Notes: a model not told the origin generated them from the sequence alone. A DNA stretch of 18,632 nucleotides from Gallionella sp. UBA4737 (GCA_002403995.1 DHIV01000110.1:12286-30917); one strand, 5' to 3'; counted from the first letter of the stretch, positions 1-8,308 are shown. Made by a program: numbers and translations.

Positions 1-357
1 GTGGATATCAACCGCGTGATCTCGATCACCTTCATGCTCGGCTCGGCGCTGGCCGCGATAGCCGGTGTGATGGTCAGCGCCAATTACGGACTGGCGCACT
101 ATTACATGGGATTCATACTCGGCCTGAAAGCCTTCACTGCTGCGGTGTTGGGCGGCATCGGCAATCTGCGCGGAGCGATGCTGGGCGGATTGCTGCTCGG
201 CCTTATCGAGAGTCTGGGTGCAGGCTATATCGGCGACATCACTGGCGGGTTCCTGGGCAGCAATTATCAGGATGTGTTTGCGTTCTTCGTGTTGATCGCT
301 GTCCTGGTGTTCAGGCCGTCCGGTCTGCTCGGCGAACTTCTGGCAGAGAGAGCATGA
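1..357 (+). CDS. livH: Branched-chain amino acid ABC transporter permease LivH, 3' end only
   Basis: Partial gene: the window opens inside it, leaving the last 118 residues. LivH is one of the two inner-membrane permeases of the LIV-type importer for leucine, isoleucine and valine. The visible part has the family's second cytoplasmic coupling segment (ISITFMLGSALAAIAG), then alternating membrane helices with the typical LGGIGNLRGAMLGG segment and the closing phrase VFRPSGLLGE, which is standard for LivH C-termini. The GTG at position 1 is internal, not a start. Its TGA overlaps the ATG of the next gene (ATGA), so the two are translationally coupled. Urea-type UrtB is possible in principle, but the companion permease is clearly of LIV type. 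Confidence 0.93.
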   Translation: MDINRVISITFMLGSALAAIAGVMVSANYGLAHYYMGFILGLKAFTAAVLGGIGNLRGAMLGGLLLGLIESLGAGYIGDITGGFLGSNYQDVFAFFVLIAVLVFRPSGLLGELLAERA

Positions 358-1454
358 AGTCTGTTCGCAAATCCGGGATGCTGATCGCGGCGCTTGTGGT
401 CGCGCTGTTGCTGCTGCCGTTCATCACCGACGCGCTGCTCGGGCGCGGCTGGGTGCGCATCGTCGATTTTGCGATGCTCTATATCATGCTGGCGCTCGGG
501 CTGAACATCGTGGTCGGCTATGCGGGGCTGCTCGATCTTGGTTATATCGCGTTCTTCGCGGTCGGTGCATATTGCTACGCACTGACCGGTTCGCCGCATC
601 TGGCGCAGGCATTTCCGATGGTGTTTCCCGATGGCGTGCATCTGCCGTTCTGGATCGTGCTGCCAATGGCAGCTCTGCTCGCGGGCGGTTTTGGCGTGCT
701 GCTCGGCGCGCCCACGTTGCGCCTGCGCGGCGACTATCTGGCGATCGTCACGCTCGGTTTCGGCGAGATCATCCGCATCTTTTTGAACAACCTGAACGCG
801 CCGGTCAACCTGACCAACGGTCCGCAAGGCATCAGCCGCATCGATCCGGTCATTATCGCGGATGTGCCGTTGAGCGCGACGCAGAATATCTTTGGTGTCA
901 CGTTCCCTTCGGTGCATCTGTATTTTTATCTGTTCCTGGCTTTTACCGCGCTGGTGATCTTCGTTTCGCAACGGCTGGAAAGATCGCGCATCGGGCGGGC
1001 ATGGATGGCGATACGCGAGGACGAGATCGCGGCTGGCGCGATGGGCATCAACACGCGCAACCTCAAGCTGCTGGCGTTCGCGATGGGCGCGATGTTTGGC
1101 GGCGCATCCGGCGCGCTGTTCGCCGGGTTCCAGGGCTTCGTCAGCCCGGAAAGTTTCAGCCTGATGGAATCCATCATGGTGCTGTGCATGGTCGTGCTGG
1201 GCGGCATGGGCAACATCGCCGGCGTGATCCTCGGCGGCGTGCTGCTGGCGTTGCTGCCCGAGATATTGCGCCACAGCGTCGTGCCGCTGCAGCAAGCCTT
1301 GTTCGGCAAAACGCTGGTCGATCCCGAAAGCCTGCGCATGCTGCTGTTCGGCACAGCGCTGATCGTGATGATGCTGTATCGCCCGGCAGGACTGCTGCCG
1401 TCGCGCGTGCGCCTCCGCGAACTGGATACCGATGAAGTTGCGGAGAAGACATGA
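354..1454 (+). CDS. livM: Branched-chain amino acid ABC transporter permease LivM
   Basis: Second inner-membrane permease of the LIV importer, 366 residues, a normal length. It is dominated by hydrophobic helices. The N-terminal half holds LGLNIVVGYAGLLDLGYIAF, the LivM hallmark that also separates it from urea UrtC. Around residues 210-250 lies the cytoplasmic EAA-like loop that docks the ATPases (AGAMGINTRNLKLLAFAMGA), followed by LGGMGNIAGVILGG and the terminal MLYRPAGLLPS motif. The start ATG overlaps the livH stop and the stop overlaps the livG start (both ATGA), showing one polycistronic unit. The long antisense open frame over this gene is a codon-bias shadow. Confidence 0.95.
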   Translation: MKSVRKSGMLIAALVVALLLLPFITDALLGRGWVRIVDFAMLYIMLALGLNIVVGYAGLLDLGYIAFFAVGAYCYALTGSPHLAQAFPMVFPDGVHLPFWIVLPMAALLAGGFGVLLGAPTLRLRGDYLAIVTLGFGEIIRIFLNNLNAPVNLTNGPQGISRIDPVIIADVPLSATQNIFGVTFPSVHLYFYLFLAFTALVIFVSQRLERSRIGRAWMAIREDEIAAGAMGINTRNLKLLAFAMGAMFGGASGALFAGFQGFVSPESFSLMESIMVLCMVVLGGMGNIAGVILGGVLLALLPEILRHSVVPLQQALFGKTLVDPESLRMLLFGTALIVMMLYRPAGLLPSRVRLRELDTDEVAEKT

Positions 1455-2227
1455 CTCATTCTCCACCGTTATTGCAACTCTCTTCCATCGGCAAACAGTT
1501 CGGCGGATTGAGCGCGCTCAGCGATGTGTCGCTGCATATCAGGCGCGGCGAGATCTACGGGCTGATCGGCCCGAACGGCGCGGGCAAGACCACGCTGTTC
1601 AACGTCATTACCGGCCTGTATCAACCGGGCGCGGGCGCATTCCAGTTCAATGGCACGCACTATCAGGCTGGCAAACCGCATGTGCTGGCGCAAGCCGGTA
1701 TCGCGCGCACCTTCCAGAACATCCGCCTGTTCGCCAACCTTACCGCGCTGGAAAACGTGATGATAGGCCGCCACGTCCGCACCCGAGCGGGCGTGTTCGG
1801 CGCACTGCTGCGCGACCGGGCAACTCGCAACGAAGAGCATGCCATCGCCGAACGCGCGCGCGAACTGCTGCGCTATGTCGGTATCGAGAAGCCCGCGCAG
1901 ACGCTTGCCAAACATCTCTCTTACGGTGAACAGCGCCGCCTCGAGATCGCGCGCGCACTGGCCACCGATCCTCTGCTGCTGGCGCTCGATGAACCCGCCG
2001 CCGGGATGAACGCCACCGAAACCGGGAGCCTGAGAACGCTGTTGCAATCCATACGCGGTGATGGCATCACCGTGCTGCTGATCGAGCACGATGTGAAACT
2101 CATCATGGGATTATGTGACCGTGTCGCGGTGCTCGATTACGGCAAGAAGATCGCCGAGGGTATTCCGGAAGAAGTGCGCAAAGACCGCGCTGTGATCGCC
2201 GCCTATCTCGGAGGTGATGATGGCTAG
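1451..2227 (+). CDS. livG: Branched-chain amino acid ABC transporter ATP-binding protein LivG
   Basis: Cytoplasmic ATPase of the LIV importer, 258 residues. Walker A is GPNGAGKTT (residues 40-48), the Q-loop follows in ARTFQNIRLF, the ABC signature is the LivG-type LSYGEQRRLEIARAL, Walker B is LLLALDEPAAGMN and the switch histidine is in LLIEHDVKLI. The PAAGMN phrase after Walker B is characteristic of LivG. The family pairs LivG with LivF as a heterodimer under the LivH/LivM permeases. The ATG overlaps the livM stop and the 3' end overlaps the livF start region by several bases. Confidence 0.95.
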   Translation: MTHSPPLLQLSSIGKQFGGLSALSDVSLHIRRGEIYGLIGPNGAGKTTLFNVITGLYQPGAGAFQFNGTHYQAGKPHVLAQAGIARTFQNIRLFANLTALENVMIGRHVRTRAGVFGALLRDRATRNEEHAIAERARELLRYVGIEKPAQTLAKHLSYGEQRRLEIARALATDPLLLALDEPAAGMNATETGSLRTLLQSIRGDGITVLLIEHDVKLIMGLCDRVAVLDYGKKIAEGIPEEVRKDRAVIAAYLGGDDG

Positions 2228-2936
2228 CCCCTTGCTTGAAGTCCGCGACCTGAAAGTCGCTTACGGCGGCATTCACGCCATCAAGGGAATAGACCTGAAT
2301 GTCGCACAAGGCGAACTGGTGGCGTTGATCGGCAGTAACGGCGCGGGCAAGACCACCACACTGAAAACACTGGCGGGACTGCTGCGTCCGGCTAATGGAC
2401 TTATCCATTACGATGGCAAGAGCCTGAAAAATATCGCCGCGCACCAGCGCGCCGCGATGGGCATCGCACTCGTGCCGGAGGGGCGCGGCGTGTTCGCGCG
2501 CATGACCGCGGCGGAAAATCTGCTGATGGGAGCGTACAGCCGCAGCGACAAAAACGAAATCGCAACAGACCTCGCGCGCATGTATGAATTATTCCCGCGC
2601 CTGGCCGAACGCAAAGACCAGTTGGCCGGGACGCTTTCCGGCGGCGAGCAGCAAATGGTCGCGATGGCACGCGCTCTGATGAGCCGCCCGCGTTTGCTGA
2701 TGCTGGATGAACCCAGCATGGGACTCGCGCCGCTGATGGTGCAGAAGATCTTCGAGACCATCCGCGACATCGCCGCACTCGGCATGAGCATCCTGCTGGT
2801 CGAGCAAAATGCCAGACTCGCGCTGCAAGTCGCCCGGCGCGGCTACGTGATGGAAAGCGGTTCTATCACCTTGTCGGGCGCGGCCAGCGAATTGTTGGAC
2901 AGCGATGCGGTGCAGCGCGCGTATCTGGGGGCTTAG
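2220..2936 (+). CDS. livF: Branched-chain amino acid ABC transporter ATP-binding protein LivF
   Basis: Second ATPase of the LIV importer, about 238 residues. Walker A is GSNGAGKTTT (residues 38-47), the ABC signature is LSGGEQQMVAMARAL, Walker B is LLMLDEPSMGLAP and the H-loop position carries Q in LLVEQNARLAL, as is usual for LivF. Start choice: in-frame GTG 2214, ATG 2217 and ATG 2220 are all possible. I prefer 2220 because GGAGG at 2210-2214 then lies 5 bases upstream. The gene overlaps the end of livG and is the last of the operon seen here. No periplasmic binding protein (LivJ/K) gene lies downstream, so it must be upstream or elsewhere. Confidence 0.95.
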   Translation: MASPLLEVRDLKVAYGGIHAIKGIDLNVAQGELVALIGSNGAGKTTTLKTLAGLLRPANGLIHYDGKSLKNIAAHQRAAMGIALVPEGRGVFARMTAAENLLMGAYSRSDKNEIATDLARMYELFPRLAERKDQLAGTLSGGEQQMVAMARALMSRPRLLMLDEPSMGLAPLMVQKIFETIRDIAALGMSILLVEQNARLALQVARRGYVMESGSITLSGAASELLDSDAVQRAYLGA

Positions 2937-2981
2937 CCGGCATTCATGCAAGAATGTGTATATTGCCAGCGGAGAAAATAA

Positions 2982-3674
2982 ATGGCCGAGCAGATCCAGG
3001 ATATCGAGTTGTTGCCGGAAACCGCGGCCATCAAGCAACTTTTTATCTTGTTGCACGGCGTGGGCGCGAGACCGTCCGACCTTGTGCCGCTGGCCTATAA
3101 GCTCAGGGATGTATTTCCGGGTGCCGCGCTCCTGCTGCCGGAAGGCACTTCCCCGTTTGACGACGGAGGCCCGTTCGACAGCGGAGGAAATCGCCGGCAA
3201 TGGTTCTCGATAAGCGGAGTGACCGAAGAAAACTGGGTAGCGCGTGTTGCCGAAGCCATGCCGGCGCTGCATGGGCTGGTTCGGCACGCCCAGGATCGCT
3301 TCAAGGTTCTGCAGTTTGATACAGCGCTGGTCGGTTTTTCCCAAGGTGCGATCATGGCCGTGGAATTCAGCGTGGCGCATGATGGCCACATCGGAAGGGT
3401 CGTGGCATTTTCCGGGCGGTTTGCAAAGCTTCCCGAAAAGGCGCCCGAATTCACCACGCTGCACCTGCTGCACGGAGAAGATGACCGTGTGATCCCGGTC
3501 GAACATGCGCACGCTGCCTATGAAAGGCTCACGCAATTGCAGGGGGACGCTACGCTGGACATCGCATCATCGGTTGGCCACGAGCTGCATGACGCGCTTG
3601 CAGACCGTGCCATTCATCGCCTGCAGACATGTATTCCGTTGCGCAGCTGGAAGCAGGCGTTGAGCAGTGCGTAG
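2982..3674 (+). CDS. ypfH: YpfH-type alpha/beta-hydrolase esterase (phospholipase/carboxylesterase family)
   Basis: Predicted cytoplasmic serine esterase of 230 residues. HGVG at residues 25-28 supplies the oxyanion region. The nucleophile is Ser120 in GFSQG, the acid is Asp168 in HGEDDRVIP and the base is His200 in SVGHEL. The stretch RQWFSISGVTEENWVARV closely matches what I remember of E. coli YpfH (RQWFSVQGITEDNRQARV), which separates it from other members of the abhydrolase_2 family. It has no signal peptide. The ATG has GGAG 7 bases upstream. It follows livF by 45 bp and the next gene starts 11 bp after its stop, so it may be co-transcribed. Substrate unknown; YpfH acts on short acyl esters in vitro according to family knowledge. 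Confidence 0.88.
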   Translation: MAEQIQDIELLPETAAIKQLFILLHGVGARPSDLVPLAYKLRDVFPGAALLLPEGTSPFDDGGPFDSGGNRRQWFSISGVTEENWVARVAEAMPALHGLVRHAQDRFKVLQFDTALVGFSQGAIMAVEFSVAHDGHIGRVVAFSGRFAKLPEKAPEFTTLHLLHGEDDRVIPVEHAHAAYERLTQLQGDATLDIASSVGHELHDALADRAIHRLQTCIPLRSWKQALSSA

Positions 3675-3685
3675 CGAAAACAATC

Positions 3686-5287
3686 ATGAACGCTCTCCCC
3701 ATTAAAGGTTCGTCCGTTTCCCTTTGGGCGCCGCTGCATTATCCGGTGTTCAGGATGCTGTGGATCGCTTCGATCGTCTCGAATATCGGTTCCTGGATGC
3801 ATGAGGTCGGCGCGGGCTGGCTGATGACTTCGCTCGCCCCGAGTCCTTTGATGGTGGCTCTGGTGCAGGCGGCCACGAGTGCCCCGGTATTCCTGCTGGC
3901 CCTGCCTGCCGGCGCACTGGCCGACATTGTCGACCGGCGGCGCTACCTGATCGCATCACAGGTCTGGATGATGATCGTTGCGGCAACGCTGGGGGCACTG
4001 ACGCTTTCGGGAATGACGACAGCACCCATCCTGCTGATTTGCACTTTCGCCCTCGGTATCGGCACCGCGATGATGATGCCGGCATGGGGCGCGATCACGC
4101 CGGAACTGGTGCAGCGATCCGAACTTCAGTCGGCCATCGGCCTGAACACGATGGGGATGAATGTGGCCCGATCAGTCGGCCCTGCGCTTGCCGGATTGAT
4201 CGTCGCCGCCGCCGGACCCGGGATGGTCTTCATGCTGAATGCCCTATCGTTCATTGTCGTCATTGCAGCCCTGAAGAGCTGGCAGCGCCCACCAACGGAA
4301 AGTGAATTGCCTGCCGAGCGCGTCTATGGGGCGATCCGCGCCGGCCTGCGTTACGCGCGCCATTCTCCGCAGTTGCGTGCGGTGCTGACAAGAGGTGTTG
4401 CCTTCTTCGTGTTCGCAAGCGCCTCCTGGGCATTGCTGCCGCTGATCGTCCGGCAGGAACTGCATAGCGGCCCGGGCACTTATGGACTGTTCCTGGCTTG
4501 CCTGGGTGCAGGCGCGGTTGCCGGCGCGTTGCTGCTGCCATATGTTCACGCCCGTATATCGCGCGACAGGATCGTGGCAGGCGCTACCGTACTGTACTCG
4601 ATCGCCATGCTGGCGCTTGCCCATAGCGGGAACATCTACGCCGCAGGAGCTGCAATGATGATTATCGGCATGGCCTGGATCGGCGTGGTGTCGTCATTGA
4701 TGGCAGCCGCCCAGGTCGCCCTGCCGCACTGGGTACGGGCACGAGGACTGGCGCTGTTCTGGGTCGTCTACATGGGCGGCATGGCTGGCGGCAGCGCACT
4801 TTGGGGACAGGTCGCCTCATGGGTTGGAATCCCCTATGCGCTGACGGCGGCAGCCGCCGGAGCGCTGCTTGGAATCGCTGCAGCGTCGCGCTACCGGATC
4901 GGCCAGCATGATGCCGGGGATCTTACTCAGTCGATCTACTCGCAGGCACCGATGTTGCCCGATGACCTCGAAATCGATCGGGGGCCGGTCATGGTGACGG
5001 TGGAATACCGCATCGATCCGGCACGGGCCGATGAATTCGCGCGAATCATGAACCATCAAATGCGCAGGATCAGGCGGCGCGATGGAGCGTTCATGTGGGA
5101 GTTGTTCAACGATGTCGAACAGCCAGATCGCATCGTGGAATGTTTCATGGTCGAATCGTGGCTGGAGCATTTGCGCCAGCACGAGCGGGTGACGGTTGCA
5201 GACCATGATGTCATCGAAATGACGCGGGTGTTCCATCTCGGTAGCGAACCTCCCAAGGTGACTCACCTGGTTGCCGGCAGGAACTAG
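3686..5287 (+). CDS. MFS transporter, MFS_3/EntS-like, with C-terminal antibiotic-biosynthesis-monooxygenase-like domain
   Basis: Inner-membrane major facilitator of 533 residues. About twelve hydrophobic helices fill residues 20-420. The loop between helices 2 and 3 carries the MFS motif as GALADIVDRRRYL. The N-terminal HEVGAGWLMTSLAPSPLMVALVQAATS region is typical of the MFS_3 (EntS-like exporter) family. After the last helix (about residue 420) comes a soluble tail of about 110 residues starting VMVTVEYRIDPARADEF, which resembles a dimeric alpha-beta barrel (ABM-like) fold; MFS_3 proteins of this length commonly have it. Start: an in-frame ATG at 3629 would overlap ypfH by 46 bases; ATG 3686, just after the ypfH stop, is preferred although its ribosome site is weak. 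Substrate cannot be told from sequence. Confidence 0.86.
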   Translation: MNALPIKGSSVSLWAPLHYPVFRMLWIASIVSNIGSWMHEVGAGWLMTSLAPSPLMVALVQAATSAPVFLLALPAGALADIVDRRRYLIASQVWMMIVAATLGALTLSGMTTAPILLICTFALGIGTAMMMPAWGAITPELVQRSELQSAIGLNTMGMNVARSVGPALAGLIVAAAGPGMVFMLNALSFIVVIAALKSWQRPPTESELPAERVYGAIRAGLRYARHSPQLRAVLTRGVAFFVFASASWALLPLIVRQELHSGPGTYGLFLACLGAGAVAGALLLPYVHARISRDRIVAGATVLYSIAMLALAHSGNIYAAGAAMMIIGMAWIGVVSSLMAAAQVALPHWVRARGLALFWVVYMGGMAGGSALWGQVASWVGIPYALTAAAAGALLGIAAASRYRIGQHDAGDLTQSIYSQAPMLPDDLEIDRGPVMVTVEYRIDPARADEFARIMNHQMRRIRRRDGAFMWELFNDVEQPDRIVECFMVESWLEHLRQHERVTVADHDVIEMTRVFHLGSEPPKVTHLVAGRN

Positions 5288-5706
5288 CCAGCCGCCACAA
5301 ACACATTTTTCTGATTGAAATAATATGGGCGCCATGACTGTCTGCCTTCTCGTTATAACTTCAGCTTTTTTTCGGGGCGCCGATTCTATGCTGGCCGCGA
5401 TGCGGCGCGGCGCACGTATCCGGGAGGCTGGCCCGCGTTGATTCCCGGCTCTGACGTGCCTCTATGGCTCTTGGGCAATCAGTGCGGCATGAATATCTTC
5501 TTTTGACCGAAACCAGCTGCTATGCAAACCGGCCGCTCGTTTGGATGGGGGTGCGTAATATGCGCCAACCGTCCAATTTGGCTATATGGTTATGTTTTCT
5601 TCTATTTCCCCGGGAATTATGCTAAGTTGAGCCTCGTCAGGGTTACCCCTGCACATTCGTTTGTTTGATTTTCTATATTCATAACCACATCATTCGGGAG
5701 CGACAC
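5288..5706. other. Gene-free 419-bp intergenic region upstream of the HU gene
   Basis: No convincing coding frame on either strand. It contains a hairpin at 5541-5576, two GGCGCC-containing segments (5327-5333 and about 5375-5382) that could pair, and the leader of the HU gene with GGGAG at 5696-5700. The length and structure would fit a long 5' leader or a small RNA, but nothing known was recognised. Confidence 0.4.
5541..5576 (+). other. RNA hairpin in the HU leader region
   Basis: TTGGATGG (5541-5548) can pair with CCGTCCAA (5569-5576) with one G-U pair. Inside, GGTGCG can pair with TGCGCC through G-C and G-U pairs, leaving a small AT-rich loop. No U tract follows, so it is not a normal terminator. 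It lies about 130 bases upstream of the HU start. Confidence 0.35.
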
Positions 5707-6027
5707 ATGGCGACAAAAAGCAAAGCAGCAAAGAAACCCAGCACAAAGTCCGAGATCCTCGGCCATATTTCTGACAAGACCGGCCTCAATCGCAAGCAGG
5801 TGAGCGCAGTGTTCGACGAACTCGCCGTCCTCATCAAGCGCGATTTGAAGAGCTCCGGCCTGTTCAATGTGGTTGGTCTGATGAAAATCAAACTGGTGCA
5901 CAAGCCGGCCCAGCCTGCAAAGAAGGGCATCAACCCGTTCACCAAGGAACCGATGACGTTCAAGGCCAAGCCGGCGCGCAGTGCCGTCAAAGTGCTGCCG
6001 CTGAAGGGCCTGAAGGACATGGTGTAA
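5707..6027 (+). CDS. HU-family DNA-binding protein
   Basis: Small basic nucleoid protein of 106 residues. It starts with a lysine-rich tail (residues 1-13), then the HU dimerisation part STKSEILGHISDKTGLNRKQVSAVFDEL. The second half is divergent: FNVVGLMKIKLVHKPAQPAKKGINPFTKEPMT keeps the HU beta-arm order (GxF..., GxNPxTKEP) that inserts in the minor groove, and the end is VLPLKGLKDMV. ATG 5707 is chosen over the upstream in-frame ATG 5665 because GGGAG sits 6 bases before it and because the extra N-terminus does not look like HU. Lysine-tailed HU paralogues are common in betaproteobacteria; whether this is the main HU cannot be told. Confidence 0.9.
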   Translation: MATKSKAAKKPSTKSEILGHISDKTGLNRKQVSAVFDELAVLIKRDLKSSGLFNVVGLMKIKLVHKPAQPAKKGINPFTKEPMTFKAKPARSAVKVLPLKGLKDMV

Positions 6028-6039
6028 GCAAGCTTTACT

Positions 6040-6090
6040 GCCGTACGAAGGTTGCAGGTGGAGTTTGCTTGCAGCCCGTACGGCCTTTAT
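6040..6090 (+). terminator. Hairpin terminator between HU and relA (convergent genes)
   Basis: GCCGTACG (6040-6047) pairs with CGTACGGC (6077-6084). After a two-base bulge, a second stem GGTTGC/GCAGCC (one G-U pair) extends it, and CTTTATT follows on the plus strand. It sits between the HU stop and the relA stop, so it may serve both strands, though only the plus strand has a partial T tail. Confidence 0.7.
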
Positions 6091-8225
6091 TGCGGCTCGC
6101 CCCACTGCGCCATCAACTTGCGGTCCTGCCTGCTCTCCGCCATGCGCAGCATGAACGCGCAGTCTTCGCGGTGTATCGTGATGCCGCGGTCGCGCGTGAC
6201 GTAGCCGACGATCGCATCTCCCGGCGCCGGGTTGCAGCATTTGGCGATGCGGGTCATCAGGTTGTTCACTCCTCCGACGGTGATGTCGACTTTTGAGGTG
6301 CGTTGAGCCGCCGGTCGGGATGTCTTTGGCTTTGCTGTTTCTATCAGCCTGGTGGGCAGTTCTTCCTGAATCGCGATGGCGATGCGCCGTTGCGTGATCT
6401 CGTTGCGCCCGACGGCCGCCAGGAAATCTTCCAGTTTGTTGAAGTGCAAGCGCTGCGCGAGCTTTTCCTGATTGATAGCGGTGACACCGAGCCGGTGCAG
6501 TTCGCGATCCAGTTGCGTCCTTCCCTGCGCGACGCTTTCGTCGTGGTTCTGGCTCTTGAACCAGGCGCGCACTTTGGCGCGGATGCGCGCGCTTTGCAGG
6601 AAGCCGAGCGACGGGTTGATCCAGTCGCGGCTCGGCCCGCCCTGCTTGACGGTCAGGATCTCCACGCGTTGTCCGTTCTGCAGCTTGTAGTTGAGCGGCA
6701 CGATGCTGCCGTCCACCTTGGCGCCGCGGGTGCGGTGTCCCAGATCGGTATGCAGCGTGTAGGCGAATTCCACCGGGGTCGCGCCTTGGGGCAGGGCGAT
6801 CACTTTGCCCCGTGGCGTGAACACATAAACCTGGTCGTGGAATAATTCATTCTTGAATTGTTCCTGCAGGTCGCCCTTATCGGCCAGGTCTTCTTTCCAT
6901 TCCAGTATCTGGCGCAGCCACGCGATCTTCTCGTCGAATCCGGCATCTGATTTCACGCCTTCCTTGTAGCGCCAGTGGGCGGCGACGCCGAGTTCGGAAT
7001 GCCGGTGCATCTCGCGGGTGCGTATCTGCACCTCGAGCGCCAAGCCGCGCGGGCCGACCACGGCGGTGTGCAGCGAGCGATAGTTGTTGCTCTTGGGGTG
7101 CGCGATGTAATCGTCGAATTCACTTTCGATCGGCGGCCACAATTCATGCACCAGTCCGAGCGCGGTGTAACACCCCCTGATGCCATCGATCTTGCTATCG
7201 TCCGCCTCCGACACGTTACTGCGAAGCAGCCGGTTGCGGGAGGAGGCGGAAGGCGACATTCCCGCCCCGTAACCAGCGACTTGGCCAGCGTTTTTTGATG
7301 GCCTAGTCGAATGGCTAGTAGTTTCATCAGAGACTTCGTCACGCCGTGTCATGTCGCCGACGAGTATCCGTACGGCGCGCACATCATAGAGTTCGCTGAA
7401 ATCCATATGCTTGCGCTTCATCTTGTTGATGATGCTGTAGATGTGTTTGGGTCGGCCGGTCACCTCGGCGGGGATATCCGCCTGGCTCAACACCTGCTTC
7501 AATTTCGACACCACATCGGCGATGTATTGCTCGCGGTCCGCCCTGCGTTCATCCAGCAGCCTGGCGACTTTTTTGTAGAGCTCAGGTTCGAGATAGCGCA
7601 CCGAGAGGTCTTCCAGTTCCCATTTGAGTTGCCACACGCCGAGACGGTTGGCCAGCGGAGCAAACAGACTGCGGGTCTGCTGCGCGATCAGTTTCTGCTG
7701 CTCGACGCTTGCGCCCGACAGATGGCGCAAGGTCTGGGTGCGCTCGGCGAGCTTGATCAGCACCACGCGGATGTCTTCCACCATTGCCAGCAGCATCTTG
7801 CGCAGGCTTTCGATCTGCTGCGCGGCTTCGTCCCTGTTATTTTTTTGCAGGCCGGGCATTTCGCTGAATTGTTCGATCTGCTCCATGCGCGATATGCCTT
7901 CGACCAGCATCTTCACATTGCCGCCGAAATCCCTTTCAATTTTTTCCGGCCAATCATCCAGATACTTGGGCACAGCATGCAAAATAGTTGCGACGATCGT
8001 TTCATGATCCAGGTTCATGCCGGCCAAGATCGCAGCCGCGCCCAGCGCATGCTGCAACAGCGGTGCGCCGGTGAGTTCGGTCTGTCCTTCGTAGAGCGGC
8101 CCGGCCAATTCGCACGCATTACGTATCACGTCGACTTCTGCGGGAGCAAAAGTTTTCGATACGGCATCAAGCAGGGACCGGGCGCTCTCGGATGGTGCGG
8201 ATGATTTGTGCGGGATGGGAACCAT
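6087..8225 (-). CDS. relA: RelA/SpoT-family (p)ppGpp synthetase, RelA type, lacking ACT domain and carrying an insertion
   Basis: Cytoplasmic stringent-response enzyme that makes (p)ppGpp from ATP and GTP/GDP, 712 residues. The N-terminal HD hydrolase domain is degenerate: the metal-binding HD pair reads HA (His83-Ala84), so hydrolysis is not expected. The synthetase domain has the ATP/GTP motif RPKHIYS (258-264), DVRAVRILV and E369-F-D-D372; this acidic EXDD marks RelA rather than SpoT. Residues about 293-351 are an insertion between ILVGDM and CYTALG, which are nearly adjacent in relatives. A TGS domain follows (VYVFTPRGKVIALPQGATPV), then a helical region and the CC zinc-finger-like segment (Cys663-664). 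The protein ends at QWGEPQ where the ACT domain should begin, and no ACT sequence lies downstream. Start ATG 8225 has no clear ribosome site. Confidence 0.9.
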   Translation of the reverse strand: MVPIPHKSSAPSESARSLLDAVSKTFAPAEVDVIRNACELAGPLYEGQTELTGAPLLQHALGAAAILAGMNLDHETIVATILHAVPKYLDDWPEKIERDFGGNVKMLVEGISRMEQIEQFSEMPGLQKNNRDEAAQQIESLRKMLLAMVEDIRVVLIKLAERTQTLRHLSGASVEQQKLIAQQTRSLFAPLANRLGVWQLKWELEDLSVRYLEPELYKKVARLLDERRADREQYIADVVSKLKQVLSQADIPAEVTGRPKHIYSIINKMKRKHMDFSELYDVRAVRILVGDMTRRDEVSDETTSHSTRPSKNAGQVAGYGAGMSPSASSRNRLLRSNVSEADDSKIDGIRGCYTALGLVHELWPPIESEFDDYIAHPKSNNYRSLHTAVVGPRGLALEVQIRTREMHRHSELGVAAHWRYKEGVKSDAGFDEKIAWLRQILEWKEDLADKGDLQEQFKNELFHDQVYVFTPRGKVIALPQGATPVEFAYTLHTDLGHRTRGAKVDGSIVPLNYKLQNGQRVEILTVKQGGPSRDWINPSLGFLQSARIRAKVRAWFKSQNHDESVAQGRTQLDRELHRLGVTAINQEKLAQRLHFNKLEDFLAAVGRNEITQRRIAIAIQEELPTRLIETAKPKTSRPAAQRTSKVDITVGGVNNLMTRIAKCCNPAPGDAIVGYVTRDRGITIHREDCAFMLRMAESRQDRKLMAQWGEPQ
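7173..7349 (-). repeat. In-frame 177-bp insertion in relA with an internal inverted repeat
   Basis: These 59 codons interrupt the conserved synthetase core. The segment holds a perfect 9-bp inverted repeat, TCCGCCTCC (7201-7209) and GGAGGCGGA (7242-7250), a smaller CTGC/GCAG hairpin between the arms, and CTAG pairs at about 7303-7306 and 7314-7317. The encoded residues are rich in Ser, Arg, Asp and Asn and look disordered. It may be a palindromic repeat element that inserted in frame; that it is mobile is inference. Confidence 0.4.
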
Positions 8226-8308
8226 GGGGCATTATTGCATTGATGCATGAGCTGCATAAAGGTGCCTGAAACAGGCATGGCGAGCCGAACAGCGTGGATT
8301 ACAATCAA

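Noticed and set aside
267..1466. 399-codon minus-strand frame
   Set aside because: It lies wholly opposite livM, is rich in His, Gln and Arg in the way of antisense GC-rich frames, and has no recognisable domain.
354..2936. Urea (Urt) transporter instead of LIV
   Set aside because: LivM has the LGLNIVVGYAGLLDLGY motif and the ATPases have LIV-type signatures; UrtC and UrtD differ at these places as I remember them. No urease genes adjoin.
3629..3685. Upstream start of the MFS gene
   Set aside because: It would overlap the esterase gene by 46 bases and adds a charged N-terminus unlike the family.
7311..8204. 297-codon plus-strand frame
   Set aside because: Antisense shadow of relA; the relA frame has clear conserved motifs across the whole span.
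8263..8277. TGCCTG-AAA-CAGGCA hairpin after the peptidase gene as a terminator
   Set aside because: Only 6 bp with no T tract on the minus strand; too weak to call.
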